A stretch of DNA of 47,355 nucleotides from JAAYYM01 sp964483155 (GCA_964483155.1 CAZAAC010000017.1:1-47355); one strand, 5' to 3'; shown: positions 33,785-42,556, counted from the first letter of the stretch. Numbers and translations: made by a program. The notes: generated by a model from the sequence alone, not told the origin.

Positions 33785-34303
33785 CTAAACCCCTTTCCTG
33801 TAAAAATACAATTGTGAAAATCCTTCAAAAAGTGATCCCAAACTAAATGCCATAAAACTAATGTTTAACATAATTGCTGGTGGCATTTTCAGATATAATG
33901 TTATAAGTGCAATTACAAATCCTATTCCTACCACAATATATGAGTTTCGCATTGCCTTTAATGCAATCAGCTTATCCATTTCATCTTCAAAATTAGTAAT
34001 TTCATCTTCTTCATATGCTTCATTTTTACCTTCATTGCCTGTTTTTTTTGATATCTCTTTTGCAACTTCTTTAGCCACCTCATTTGCAATTGCAAAAATA
34101 ATGTGAAAAATAATTTGAATAATGATTGCTACAATGATACCACCACCAATTGCAATTAAAATTGCAGACGCCCAGAATTTCATATCATTTAGCAGAATCT
34201 CCCCAAGTTCCAAATACTTTTGTATTCCATAAATACTATATATCACCACTACTAATACTCCTGCAACGATTGAAGCGATTGTTTTTTTCTCCTGATAATA
34301 CAT
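33785..34303 (-). CDS. Hypothetical membrane protein paired with an XRE regulator
   Basis: 172 residues. Two hydrophobic segments at about 9-27 and 43-72, a charged central stretch of about 40 residues rich in Glu and Lys, then two more segments ('SYIVVGIGFVIALITLYL' and 'IMLNISFMAFSLGSLFEG'). I do not recognise a named family. It is the first gene of the operon, with AGGAGGAG before the ATG, and is immediately followed by the XRE gene. This is a common layout for membrane proteins regulated by a small cognate repressor. Confidence 0.7.
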   Translation of the reverse strand: MYYQEKKTIASIVAGVLVVVIYSIYGIQKYLELGEILLNDMKFWASAILIAIGGGIIVAIIIQIIFHIIFAIANEVAKEVAKEISKKTGNEGKNEAYEEDEITNFEDEMDKLIALKAMRNSYIVVGIGFVIALITLYLKMPPAIMLNISFMAFSLGSLFEGFSQLYFYRKGV

Positions 34304-34465
34304 TTTTCTCCTCCTATTCTAATCCAGATCTCTTCTAATGAAGTAACTTCATCTATACACAGAGTATACTATTTTATTCTAAATGTCAAATATATTTTAC
34401 ACATATAATTATATTTATCCATAAAGCGAACAAATAGATCGATTTTATTTATTGAACTCCTTGCA

Positions 34466-34699
34466 TTATTTTACTTTAACTTGAGATTTTATAACCTCAT
34501 ATCCTAGTGCAGTGATTGCCTTTTCGACTTCTTCAACTGAAATCTTTTCTGCATCAAAGTCAAATTTTACTTTGCTTGCATTAAACATCACTTTTACGCT
34601 TTCTTTTTCCACTCCATTTAAAGATTTTGTTGCATTTTCAATCTTCTGTCCACATGATGGGCAAATTAATGTTTCTAATTGAATCGTTGCTTTTTGCAT
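34466..34699 (-). CDS. Heavy-metal-associated (HMA) domain protein, metallochaperone-like
   Basis: 77 residues with a ferredoxin-like HMA fold. The metal-binding loop is CPSC in 'LICPSCGQKIENATKSLNG' rather than the more usual GMxCxxC. It lies 23 bases downstream of a P1B-type ATPase that lacks its own N-terminal HMA domain, so it likely delivers metal to, or senses metal for, that pump. Confidence 0.9.
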   Translation of the reverse strand: MQKATIQLETLICPSCGQKIENATKSLNGVEKESVKVMFNASKVKFDFDAEKISVEEVEKAITALGYEVIKSQVKVK

Positions 34700-34722
34700 T
34701 TTTTATCTCTCCTTTCATGCTT

Positions 34723-36567
34723 TCATTTATATTGAAGAAGTCTCATTCCGTTTAAAATTACAATTAATATACTGGCCTCGTGTACTAACATACCAATTGA
34801 CATATTCATCCATTCACTGAAAAAAACACTTGCAAGCAGAACTAATACAACGCCTACCGCTATAACAATATTTTGTCGCATATTATTAACAATTGCTTTT
34901 GCTAAACCGAGTGCATGCGGTAAACGACTAAAATCCGAATTCATCAGCACAACATTCGAGGTTTCAATTGCGACATCTGTACCGCTTCCCATAGCAATTC
35001 CAATATGTGCCAAAGCCAGTGAAGGACTATCATTTACACCATCTCCTACAAATGCAACAATATGACCTTTTGCCTTTAATTCTTCAATATATGCTGACTT
35101 GTCTCCTGGCAGCATATGTCCGTGTGCTTCTGTAAGACCTAGTTCATGCGCCACCAAATCAACTGTGCCCTGATTGTCTCCCGAAAGAACAACAAGATTT
35201 CTTGCACCTAATTTCTTTAATTTCTGCAAGTTCTCTTTTACGCCCTGACGAATCTGGTCACGTATGCCCATCAGTAACTTCAATTCATTGTCGATTGCTA
35301 CTAAAACAAGTGAATTTCCATTCTTTTCTAATCGAATCAAATCTATCCGAGCCTTCTCTGAAAGCTGAACATTTTCCCGCTCCATGAGCGTAACATTGCC
35401 TACCGCAATACTATGTCCATTTACTTGCGCAATAATTCCTCCTCCTTTTACCACATCTGTCTGTTCCACTGGATATAATTTTGTAATTTTAATATATTCT
35501 AAAACGGCTTTGGCTAGCGGATGATCTGATTCATTTTCAACACTTGCAAGGTAAGTAAGTATTTCATCAATATTATCTGCGTAGATTTCTTTTTCTGCCA
35601 CTGTAGGGTTACCCGTTGTCAATGTTCCAGTTTTATCAAAAACAAACGTATCTACATTGCTGAAATCACCTATTACTTCACTGCCTTTTAAAAGAATGCC
35701 GTGCCGTGCTCCGTTTCCAATACCTGCTACGTTTGAAACAGGTACACCTATAACCAGTGCTCCAGGACATCCCAAAACCAGTATTGTTATAGCAAGTTCA
35801 ATGTCACGTGAAAATATCCATACCATAATTGCGAGTACTAATACCGTCGGCGTGTAATACTTGGAAAATCTATCAATGAAACGTTCTGTTTCAGATTTTG
35901 AATCCTGCGCTTCCTCAATCAACTCAATTATTCTACCAAAAGTAGTATCTTCACCTACACGGTCAGCAATAATTTGAAGTGTTCCATTTTCTAGTATTGT
36001 TCCAGCAAATACGCCCGCATCTTTTGTTTTTCCAACGGGAACTGCTTCGCCGGTAATACTTGCCTCATTGATATGACCTTCTCCAGACAAGACTATCCCA
36101 TCAACTGGTACTTTCGCACCTGTTTTAACAAGTAAAATGTCGCCAACATCCACTTCATCTACTTCTACTTCTTCAAATTCACCGTTTTCCATCTGCTTGA
36201 AAGCGCTTTCCGGTGCCATTTTAGTTAACTCTTTAATGGCCAGACGTGTCTTATTCAATGTCCGTTTTTCCAGAAAAGCACCAAACAAGAACAAGAAGGT
36301 TACAATAGCAGATTCTTCAAAGTTCCTAATTAATAATGCCCCGATCACCGCGATGGTAACTAAAACATCGATGCTGACAACCTTAACCTTCAATGCCTGA
36401 TAGGCTTGAATTACTATAGGTGCAACCCCTAAAATCGAAGCGATTACTAACGACCAAATTGCCGCTGCTTCATTTTTAAAACCTAGATTACTAATGAATG
36501 CAATAACAATCAAAATAGCACTAATCAATACTATATGATTTTTCTTGCTGAGAATGAATCGCTGCAT
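34723..36567 (-). CDS. Heavy-metal-transporting P1B-type ATPase with an unusual CPG motif
   Basis: 614 residues, no N-terminal metal-binding domain. Visible: actuator 'SITGEAVPVGK', phosphorylation site Asp311 in DKTGT, 'ESDHPLAKAV' and 'VGDGVNDSPSLALAHIGIAM'. The transmembrane metal site that is CPC or SPC in most relatives is CPG (267-269). The last membrane region reads 'MLVHEASILIVILNGMRLL', resembling the HEGG/HEGS motif of P1B-4 pumps rather than the Zn/Cd type. That suggests efflux of Fe(II), Co(II) or a related ion, but the subtype is not standard. It lies between the Ric gene and the HMA chaperone gene. Confidence 0.92.
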   Translation of the reverse strand: MQRFILSKKNHIVLISAILIVIAFISNLGFKNEAAAIWSLVIASILGVAPIVIQAYQALKVKVVSIDVLVTIAVIGALLIRNFEESAIVTFLFLFGAFLEKRTLNKTRLAIKELTKMAPESAFKQMENGEFEEVEVDEVDVGDILLVKTGAKVPVDGIVLSGEGHINEASITGEAVPVGKTKDAGVFAGTILENGTLQIIADRVGEDTTFGRIIELIEEAQDSKSETERFIDRFSKYYTPTVLVLAIMVWIFSRDIELAITILVLGCPGALVIGVPVSNVAGIGNGARHGILLKGSEVIGDFSNVDTFVFDKTGTLTTGNPTVAEKEIYADNIDEILTYLASVENESDHPLAKAVLEYIKITKLYPVEQTDVVKGGGIIAQVNGHSIAVGNVTLMERENVQLSEKARIDLIRLEKNGNSLVLVAIDNELKLLMGIRDQIRQGVKENLQKLKKLGARNLVVLSGDNQGTVDLVAHELGLTEAHGHMLPGDKSAYIEELKAKGHIVAFVGDGVNDSPSLALAHIGIAMGSGTDVAIETSNVVLMNSDFSRLPHALGLAKAIVNNMRQNIVIAVGVVLVLLASVFFSEWMNMSIGMLVHEASILIVILNGMRLLQYK

Positions 36568-36597
36568 AATTTCACCTTCTTTCCTGCTTTTTGGTGA

Positions 36598-36900
36598 TTA
36601 AGCATGATATGCTTGATCTATTCTGTCTAACATTTCATAAACTGCCTCATAGCTTTCACATGCGTCTTCGGGTACTCTATAATTATGAGTAATCTCACGT
36701 AACTTGCTAAACTCCTCGCTTAATTCAGGTTTTTTTGTTCCTGCCTCTTTTGTTTTCTCTATGATGATATCAAATAATTTGTGAACTTCATAAAACTCTG
36801 GATGATTACTTCCATGAACTCTTGCTACAACCGGCACATACTGCTTCAATTTTTTAAAATAATCCTTCTTTGCTTTTTCAAAAATCGAGTTATTCATCAT
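36598..36900 (-). CDS. ric: Ric-like iron-sulfur cluster repair di-iron protein (short hemerythrin-like)
   Basis: 100 residues from ATG 36900 (a GTG at 36906 and an ATG at 36897 are also possible). The sequence 'VPVVARVHGSNHPEFYEVHK' and 'LREITHNYRVPEDACESYEA' match the short Ric proteins related to ScdA/YtfE, which carry a di-iron centre in a four-helix bundle and repair iron-sulfur clusters after nitric oxide or oxidative damage. It leads an operon with a P1B ATPase and an HMA protein, linking cluster repair to metal handling. Confidence 0.82.
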   Translation of the reverse strand: MMNNSIFEKAKKDYFKKLKQYVPVVARVHGSNHPEFYEVHKLFDIIIEKTKEAGTKKPELSEEFSKLREITHNYRVPEDACESYEAVYEMLDRIDQAYHA

Positions 36901-36965
36901 TTTCACCCTTCTCCCTATTACTTTTCTACTATTTTTTAAGCTATGATTTTTATAACTTGCACTTA

Positions 36966-36993
36966 ATTATATCATAAATTTCTTATTTTTGAA
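36966..36993 (-). promoter_or_regulatory. Candidate promoter of the ric operon, with an upstream palindrome
   Basis: Minus strand TTCAAA (36988-36993), a 16-base spacer and TATAAT (36966-36971). A 21-base dyad ATGATA-N9-TATCAT at 37014-37034 is centred about 65 bases upstream of the predicted start and could bind a regulator of this metal/NO operon. Confidence 0.45.
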
Positions 36994-37039
36994 CTGGTCA
37001 TTGGGGTTTCATGATGATATCGTCTTGTTATCATATTAA

Positions 37040-37068
37040 TTGAAAATTTTTCCATGACATGATATATT
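37040..37068 (+). promoter_or_regulatory. Candidate promoter of the PocR-type chemoreceptor gene
   Basis: TTGAAA (37040-37045), a 17-base spacer, TATATT (37063-37068). The leader is about 130 bases and contains ATGACA and TGTCAT arms about 20 bases apart (around 37111-37142). Together with the divergent ric promoter this accounts for the 36901-37202 gap. Confidence 0.45.
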
Positions 37069-37202
37069 GTTGATATGCTTATCGTTTTTATGGTCAATCA
37101 GTTAATCCTAAATGACAGCTTATGCAAACCACACAAATGTCATATATGTAGAGAATCTGAAATAGTATTTTAAACGATTCATACCCACTAAGGAGGTTAC
37201 TT

Positions 37203-38246
37203 ATGATTGAAATTGTAAATGGTAGAGTGAATTTAAAAACTCTGGAGATTGAAGATATTATTGATATCTCCGTTTTGCAAAAGTTTCTGGATAATTTTGC
37301 AATCGGAATGAATTGTGCCGCAGTATCTGTTAACAGAACGGGAAAAGAAGTTACAAAACCCAGTTACTATCGTCCATTCTGTAGTGATTTTATCCATTCT
37401 ACTACTCTTGGGGATTCTCGCTGTGCAAAATGCCATAATGAAATGGGAGAAGAATCAATAAAACTGGAAAAACCTTATATTAGTAAATGTCATGCAGGCC
37501 TGATTGATTTTGCAGCTCCGATTATAATACAGGGGGAACATTTGGGAACAGTCTTAGGCGGACAGATTCTAGAAGAACCCATAACGGATCAAGAGATCAG
37601 TAAAGTCGCTTCTGATTTGCATCTTCCAGAAGATAAATTGCTAGATGCTGCTAAGAAAATTGATATTGTTGATCCTAAAAATATTGAGGCAGCAGCGGAA
37701 GTATTATTTATCGTTGTCAATACAATGGCTTTAGATGGATATAAACGAGTTGAAATAGAATTATTATCTAAGAATCTGGCTAGTAATTTTTATGAAATTT
37801 CTCAGACAGTCGAGTTACTTGCAGAATCTGCCCAAACGATTACACAGAACCAACATGATTTAACTAATGAAATATCTGAAATAGGCTCTCTGACAAAAGA
37901 AATTGATCAGGTCCTTGATTTTATTACTAAGGTAGCAAATAAGACAAAATTAATTGGTTTAAATTCTTCTATTGAGGCAGCAAGACTTGGAACTGCTGGA
38001 AGAGGATTCACTATTGTTTCAGGAGAAATCCAGAAACTTTCCGAGGATACAAAAAATACTACCCTGCAGATTAATAAGCTAAATAATACCATTAACGAAA
38101 AAATTGGTACTACAAAACAAAATTCCGAAAAAACATTAGCAAGCATTGAAGATCAGTCAGCGGCAATGGAAGAATTATCCGCTACTGTACAAAATTCGCT
38201 GGATATCGCAAGTCGTCTGGAAAATCTAATCACCAACAGAAACTAA
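37203..38246 (+). CDS. Soluble chemoreceptor with a PocR sensory domain
   Basis: 347 residues, no membrane segments. The N-terminal half is a PocR domain: 'RPFCSDFIHSTTLGDSRCAKCHNEM', shown here only as its cysteine-bearing parts C-x2-C ('RCAKCHN') and 'KCHAGLIDFAAPI', then 'EHLGTVLGGQILEEP'. The C-terminal half is a methyl-accepting signalling coiled coil with 'NSSIEAARLGTAGRGFTIVS'. AGGAGG lies seven bases before the ATG. PocR domains bind small hydrocarbon derivatives such as 1,3-propanediol. The cysteine cluster could also bind metal or report redox state. It would signal from the cytoplasm to CheA/CheW. Confidence 0.9.
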   Translation: MIEIVNGRVNLKTLEIEDIIDISVLQKFLDNFAIGMNCAAVSVNRTGKEVTKPSYYRPFCSDFIHSTTLGDSRCAKCHNEMGEESIKLEKPYISKCHAGLIDFAAPIIIQGEHLGTVLGGQILEEPITDQEISKVASDLHLPEDKLLDAAKKIDIVDPKNIEAAAEVLFIVVNTMALDGYKRVEIELLSKNLASNFYEISQTVELLAESAQTITQNQHDLTNEISEIGSLTKEIDQVLDFITKVANKTKLIGLNSSIEAARLGTAGRGFTIVSGEIQKLSEDTKNTTLQINKLNNTINEKIGTTKQNSEKTLASIEDQSAAMEELSATVQNSLDIASRLENLITNRN

Positions 38247-38263
38247 CAATTATTCGTTATGGC

Positions 38264-38302
38264 AAATAATACGCTGGATTACTAAAATCCAGCGTATTAT
38301 TT
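38264..38302. terminator. Bidirectional rho-independent terminator between convergent genes
   Basis: 17-bp perfect arms (38264-38280 and 38286-38302) with a 5-base loop, followed by TTTCTAG on the plus strand. The chemoreceptor stop is 18 bases upstream and the HxlR stop codon starts at 38304 on the other strand, so it can serve both. Confidence 0.85.
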
Positions 38303-38303
38303 T

Positions 38304-38678
38304 CTAGTTATTTATTATAACCGTTTTTCGATGCTTCAAAACCACTGTTTCTATATTCTCTTCCATATAATCTTTTCCCCATTGATTCATCGAAAATAAT
38401 ACAGGCATGAATGATTTACCAAAGGCCGTTAATGAGTACTCTACTTTCGGAGGTATCTGATTATATTCCTGTCGCAATATTAAGCCATTGCGTTCCATTT
38501 CCTTAAGTTGCTGTGTTAGCATTTTTCGGGTGGCGTTCGGAAACAGGCGCATCAGCTCATTGAATCGTAACGTTTTCTCCGACAATTCCCATAGAAGTAG
38601 TGCTTTCCATTTACCACCGATCAGATCTATTGTCAGTTCAACGGGACAACGGTATTCTTTGTCGCGAAAAGTGATCAT
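38304..38678 (-). CDS. HxlR family transcriptional regulator
   Basis: 124 residues, typical of the family. The winged-helix core starts with 'YRCPVELTIDLIGGKWKALL' and continues with 'LRFNELMRLFPNATRKMLTQ'. The single conserved Cys near the N-terminus (Cys10 in 'EYRCPVELT') is the redox-sensing cysteine of YodB/HypR-type members that respond to quinones, aldehydes or disulfide stress. It is divergent from the gene at 38819, its probable target. Confidence 0.93.
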   Translation of the reverse strand: MITFRDKEYRCPVELTIDLIGGKWKALLLWELSEKTLRFNELMRLFPNATRKMLTQQLKEMERNGLILRQEYNQIPPKVEYSLTAFGKSFMPVLFSMNQWGKDYMEENIETVVLKHRKTVIINN

Positions 38679-38735
38679 TTTATCATCTCCATTTGACTGT
38701 TTGGTTCCACCCAGTTCCCAATTAGGTACTGAGTT

Positions 38736-38780
38736 ACTTATAAGTGCGTACTTGTTCCAACAATATCATTATTATATCAT
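38736..38780 (+). promoter_or_regulatory. Promoter and palindrome in the HxlR/PK-C intergenic region
   Basis: A perfect 10-base palindrome ACTTATAAGT (38736-38745), flanked by GTACT and GTACTT elements, lies just upstream of a plausible promoter: TTGTTC (38752-38757), 17 bases, TATCAT (38775-38780). This resembles the short dyads bound by HxlR-type repressors. Confidence 0.45.
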
Positions 38781-38818
38781 AATTATCAGAAACAAAAAAA
38801 TAAAATATGGGGGTATTT

Positions 38819-39373
38819 ATGAAAAAAGAAATTACCTATTACGAATCTACAAAACAAGATCATACTCTTGAAACATTTGCACTAGTGGAACAGAAAATAG
38901 CAGAAACTGGGGTTAATAAAATTATTCTTGCTTCTACAACAGGTCGTACAGCTTTAAAAGCTATGGAATATTTTGCTGATAAACATATTTCACTTATTAT
39001 CATCCCACACCAGTATGGATTTTCCAGTGAAACCAATCTGTTTCCTTCTGACACTGTAAAAACCCTACGTGAGAATGGTCATGAAGTACACTTTGGTACA
39101 ATGCTTTTCCATACCGAAAAGTTATATGGGTCTAATGCCTCTACTATTATAGCAGACTTCCTTCGATGCTTCAGTGAAGGCGTAAAGGTATGTTATGAGA
39201 TTACACTGATGGCTGCTGATGGTGGTCTTGTAAAAAGTGGTGAATCTGTAATCGCAATCGCAGGAACCGGAGCAAATTCTGATACAGCACTTCTATTACA
39301 AGCGTCAACTACTAGAAATATTAGAGCACTTCGTATTAATGAAATAATCTGTAAACCATATAACAACCAATGA
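38819..39373 (+). CDS. Stand-alone pyruvate kinase C-terminal (alpha/beta) domain-like protein
   Basis: 184 residues from ATG 38819, with GGGGG five bases upstream; an ATG at 38807 lies over that site. 'VNKIILASTTGRTALKAMEY' and the C-terminal 'GESVIAIAGTGANSDTALLL' match the PK_C fold that in pyruvate kinase forms the allosteric domain. The TIM-barrel catalytic domain is absent. Such proteins bind phosphorylated small molecules in some cases, but no function is established. Divergent from an HxlR gene, it may be a stress-induced sensor or enzyme. Confidence 0.75.
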   Translation: MKKEITYYESTKQDHTLETFALVEQKIAETGVNKIILASTTGRTALKAMEYFADKHISLIIIPHQYGFSSETNLFPSDTVKTLRENGHEVHFGTMLFHTEKLYGSNASTIIADFLRCFSEGVKVCYEITLMAADGGLVKSGESVIAIAGTGANSDTALLLQASTTRNIRALRINEIICKPYNNQ

Positions 39374-39406
39374 AACTGTCCGTCTGGTGGAACATATTCA
39401 ACAGTT

Positions 39407-41650
39407 TTACATTGATTTTCTGATATATTTAGCAGTTATTGTTGAACTATTTTCCACCATATCCTTTATTGTTCCCTGAAAAACAATCTCGCCACCGTGG
39501 CTGCCGCCATCTGGTCCAATATCGATAATATAATCAGCATTTTTCATTACATCCTGATTGTGTTCAATAATAATAACTGTATTACCCCTATTTACAAATC
39601 GTTCAAACAACATCATAATGCTCTTAATATCCGAGGCATGGAGTCCTGTTGTAGGCTCGTCTAAGATAAAAATACTTCCTTTATCATCCAAGTGTTTTGC
39701 AAGCTTTAAACGTTGCCGCTCTCCTCCTGACAATGTAGAAGTCGGTTGTCCTAGAGAAAGGTATCCAAGGCCAACTTCCACCATCGCTTTTAACTGTTTT
39801 GCTACTTTTTTCTGATCTTTAAAGAAAATAAGAGCTTCTTCAGCTGACATATCAAGTATTTCCTTTATATTTCTTCCATGATATTGAATAGAAATTGCTT
39901 CTTTATTATAACGATTTCCTTCACACTCTTCACAAACTGTAGTAACAGGATCCATAAAAACAAGCTCAGTAATAATGATTCCCTTTCCTTTACAAAGTGG
40001 ACATCCACCCTTGCTATTGAAGGAAAACATTGACGCATCATGACCGGTTTCCTTTGAGATTTCCTTTCTTATATCATCGAAAAATCCCAAAAATGTTGCT
40101 GGGGTTGAACGACCTGTCGCTGTTATAGGCGACTGATCAACAAGTATGACCTCTTCCGCATATTCTTTTGCAAATACATCTCTGATCAATGTACTTTTTC
40201 CAGAACCCGCCACTCCAGTTACGATGGTAAGAACACCAAGTGGAATATCAACCGATATATTTTTTAGGTTATGACAATTTGCATTTTTAACAGGTAAATA
40301 CTTTACAGGAATTCTTGGCTTATCTTTTATTGGAATGATTTCTTTCATTGCATTACCCGTCAGTGTACCTGATAAAAGAAGATTTTCAAAGCTTCCCTCA
40401 AATAATATTTCACCACCATTTTTACCCGCAAGTGGTCCAACATCAATAATATGGTCTGCAATACTAATAATATCTTTATCGTGTTCAACGACAAGAACTG
40501 TATTTCCTTTATCTCTAAGACTTCGAAGTAATTTACACATACGATGAACGTCCCTCGGATGCATGCCTGTACTTGGTTCGTCAAATATGTATGTCATCCC
40601 AGACAAAGCACTGCCCATGTATCTGACAAGCTTTAGACGTTGTGCTTCACCACCTGATAAAGTAGATGATTCACGGTTCATACTAAGATAGGGAAGACCT
40701 ATATCAATCATTCTGTCTAAGGACTCTACCATATCGTTGACTATCGTTACTGCTCTCTTGTCTTCCACTTTTAATAATTCTTCTCTTAAAGCTGTGAACT
40801 CTAATTCACACATCTCATAGATGTTTTTCCCATTAATAGTACAGGAAAGTGTATGATCATTGAGTCTCTTACCGTGACAAGAAGGACATTCTTTTTGTAT
40901 AATCAGTTTTAGTAATCTTTTGGCAGATGCATCTTTAATAGTTGAAGTATCGCGCATTAATACTGTTCTTCTTAACTGATGCACAATTCCCTCCACTTTC
41001 TTGTTTATGCGTTCCCCATCAGGAGTTTTCGCGCCATAATAAAGAATATTCTTTTCTTCTTCCGAGTAATCCTTAAATTTCTTGTCTAAATCAAATAACT
41101 CTGATTCAATATATATTTTCCAATACCAATTACCAACACCATAGGCTGGAAGCAAAACCATTCCTTCATTCCAGGATTTATCTGGATCAACTAATCCCGC
41201 TGTGTCTATATCTGTAATATTGCCTAAACCAGAGCACTTTGGACACATCCCATTAGGATCATTAAATGAAAAATAAGATGCCGTACCAACATACGGTGTT
41301 CCAATTCGTGAGTATAAAACTCTTAAAACAGAATACAAATCGCTTATAGTGCCAACTGTTGAACGTGCATTGCCACCTAGTCTGGACTGATCAACGATAA
41401 CCGATGCTGAAAGATTATCAATATAATCAACTTTTGGTTTTTCATATTTTGGCATTCTTCCTCTGACCCATGCAGTATAGGTTTCGTTCATCTGTCTCTG
41501 GCTTTCAGCTGCTATTGTATCAAATACAATACTCGATTTACCAGAACCGGAAACACCCGTAAATACAACTATTTTATTTTTGGGTATTGAAATTGATATA
41601 TTCTTTAAATTATTTTGGTGTAAACCTTTGATTTCTATCGTTTCATTCAT
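39407..41650 (-). CDS. UvrA-like ABC ATPase (short UvrA2/DrrC type)
   Basis: 747 residues from ATG 41650; a GTG at 41659 overlaps the preceding gene. Two ABC modules: Walker A 'FTGVSGSGKSSIVFDTIAAE' and 'VTGVAGSGKSTLIRDVF', signatures 'TLSGGEAQRLKLVRYMGS' and 'TLSGGERQRLKLAKHLDD'. Zinc-finger cysteine pairs occur in 'CPKCSGLG', 'CPSCHGKRL' and 'CPLCKGKG'. True UvrA is about 940 residues; this form lacks the UvrB-binding and much of the insertion domain, as in the drug-resistance protein DrrC and UvrA2. It probably removes DNA-bound drugs rather than acting in general excision repair. Confidence 0.92.
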   Translation of the reverse strand: MNETIEIKGLHQNNLKNISISIPKNKIVVFTGVSGSGKSSIVFDTIAAESQRQMNETYTAWVRGRMPKYEKPKVDYIDNLSASVIVDQSRLGGNARSTVGTISDLYSVLRVLYSRIGTPYVGTASYFSFNDPNGMCPKCSGLGNITDIDTAGLVDPDKSWNEGMVLLPAYGVGNWYWKIYIESELFDLDKKFKDYSEEEKNILYYGAKTPDGERINKKVEGIVHQLRRTVLMRDTSTIKDASAKRLLKLIIQKECPSCHGKRLNDHTLSCTINGKNIYEMCELEFTALREELLKVEDKRAVTIVNDMVESLDRMIDIGLPYLSMNRESSTLSGGEAQRLKLVRYMGSALSGMTYIFDEPSTGMHPRDVHRMCKLLRSLRDKGNTVLVVEHDKDIISIADHIIDVGPLAGKNGGEILFEGSFENLLLSGTLTGNAMKEIIPIKDKPRIPVKYLPVKNANCHNLKNISVDIPLGVLTIVTGVAGSGKSTLIRDVFAKEYAEEVILVDQSPITATGRSTPATFLGFFDDIRKEISKETGHDASMFSFNSKGGCPLCKGKGIIITELVFMDPVTTVCEECEGNRYNKEAISIQYHGRNIKEILDMSAEEALIFFKDQKKVAKQLKAMVEVGLGYLSLGQPTSTLSGGERQRLKLAKHLDDKGSIFILDEPTTGLHASDIKSIMMLFERFVNRGNTVIIIEHNQDVMKNADYIIDIGPDGGSHGGEIVFQGTIKDMVENSSTITAKYIRKSM

Positions 41651-41651
41651 T

Positions 41652-42536
41652 CTATTCACCGACCTTTCTTACCGGATGAAGTTCTATATAACCACGCTTG
41701 CCTATCGGTTCAAGTTGTATGACAGGGTTGCTGTTATCCCATGCATACCCCTCCGGACTCGGGTCATAATGTCTGATGGCTTCTTGGACCCCTTCAATGG
41801 CTTCACAATAATCTTTTTCCTCGAAAGGTTCTCCCTGAAATACTATATATGCAGCTTCAGGAAGTTCAATTATGTCAAATCCATCTGGTATGATGCCGTC
41901 ATATTCCATATCTACTTCAACACCCTGAACATATTTACTAGTGCCTGCGACACGATAGGAATCTGGGAGCCATAAGCATACTGGCTCCCCACTTATTGAA
42001 TCCATACTTGTCAGCAGTCCCCATATTTCGCAGTCTACTTCGCTGCAATATTCTATATAATCTTTTGCCTTAATTCCTCGTTTAATAATAACCTTTCTCG
42101 AAGGTTTTATAATTGTTCTTACAAACACTTTTTTGATCTCCTTTACTTGTACATGATCTTTAAGAATCTGGCTATAAATAACGCCATATGGTGTAAATAG
42201 ATAAATAGGAACAGGATTTCGTGCATACTCCTTGGGATTACATCCGAACTCACGCCGGAAGGCTCTCTGATAGCCATCAACACTTTGGAAGCCCATTTCA
42301 TACGCTATATCAATTATTTTACAGTTTTCATCTTTTAACCTTATAGCGGATTTTGAGAGACGGTATTTTCGTATATAATCTGCCGGTGAATAGTTTGTGT
42401 ATTCTTTAAACAAACGGTATGAATGCCATGGAGAAAAGAGAGATGCATTGGCCAAATCGGCTAATGTAATCTCTTTGTTAAGATGTTTTTCTATATAATC
42501 CTGCATATTTTGTACCGCAATGATTTGCTCATTCAT
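41652..42536 (-). CDS. AraC family regulator with a GyrI-like effector-binding domain
   Basis: 294 residues. The N-terminal AraC double HTH is 'ITLADLANASLFSPWHSYRL' and 'CKIIDIAYEMGFQSVDGYQRAF'. The C-terminal half (from about 125) is a GyrI/SOUL-like small-molecule-binding domain ending in 'NPVIQLEPIGKRGYIELHPV', as in Rob and BmrR-type multidrug regulators. Its stop is 1 base from the start of the UvrA-like gene, so it is in the same operon and probably senses the toxic compound. Confidence 0.92.
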   Translation of the reverse strand: MNEQIIAVQNMQDYIEKHLNKEITLADLANASLFSPWHSYRLFKEYTNYSPADYIRKYRLSKSAIRLKDENCKIIDIAYEMGFQSVDGYQRAFRREFGCNPKEYARNPVPIYLFTPYGVIYSQILKDHVQVKEIKKVFVRTIIKPSRKVIIKRGIKAKDYIEYCSEVDCEIWGLLTSMDSISGEPVCLWLPDSYRVAGTSKYVQGVEVDMEYDGIIPDGFDIIELPEAAYIVFQGEPFEEKDYCEAIEGVQEAIRHYDPSPEGYAWDNSNPVIQLEPIGKRGYIELHPVRKVGE

Positions 42537-42556
42537 AAAGACATAACCTCACGTTT

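Noticed and set aside
39368..39414. Imperfect inverted repeat between the PK_C-like gene and the UvrA-like gene
   Set aside because: Arms contain a two-base bulge, the loop is over 20 bases and one arm overlaps the end of the UvrA-like gene; no T-tract.
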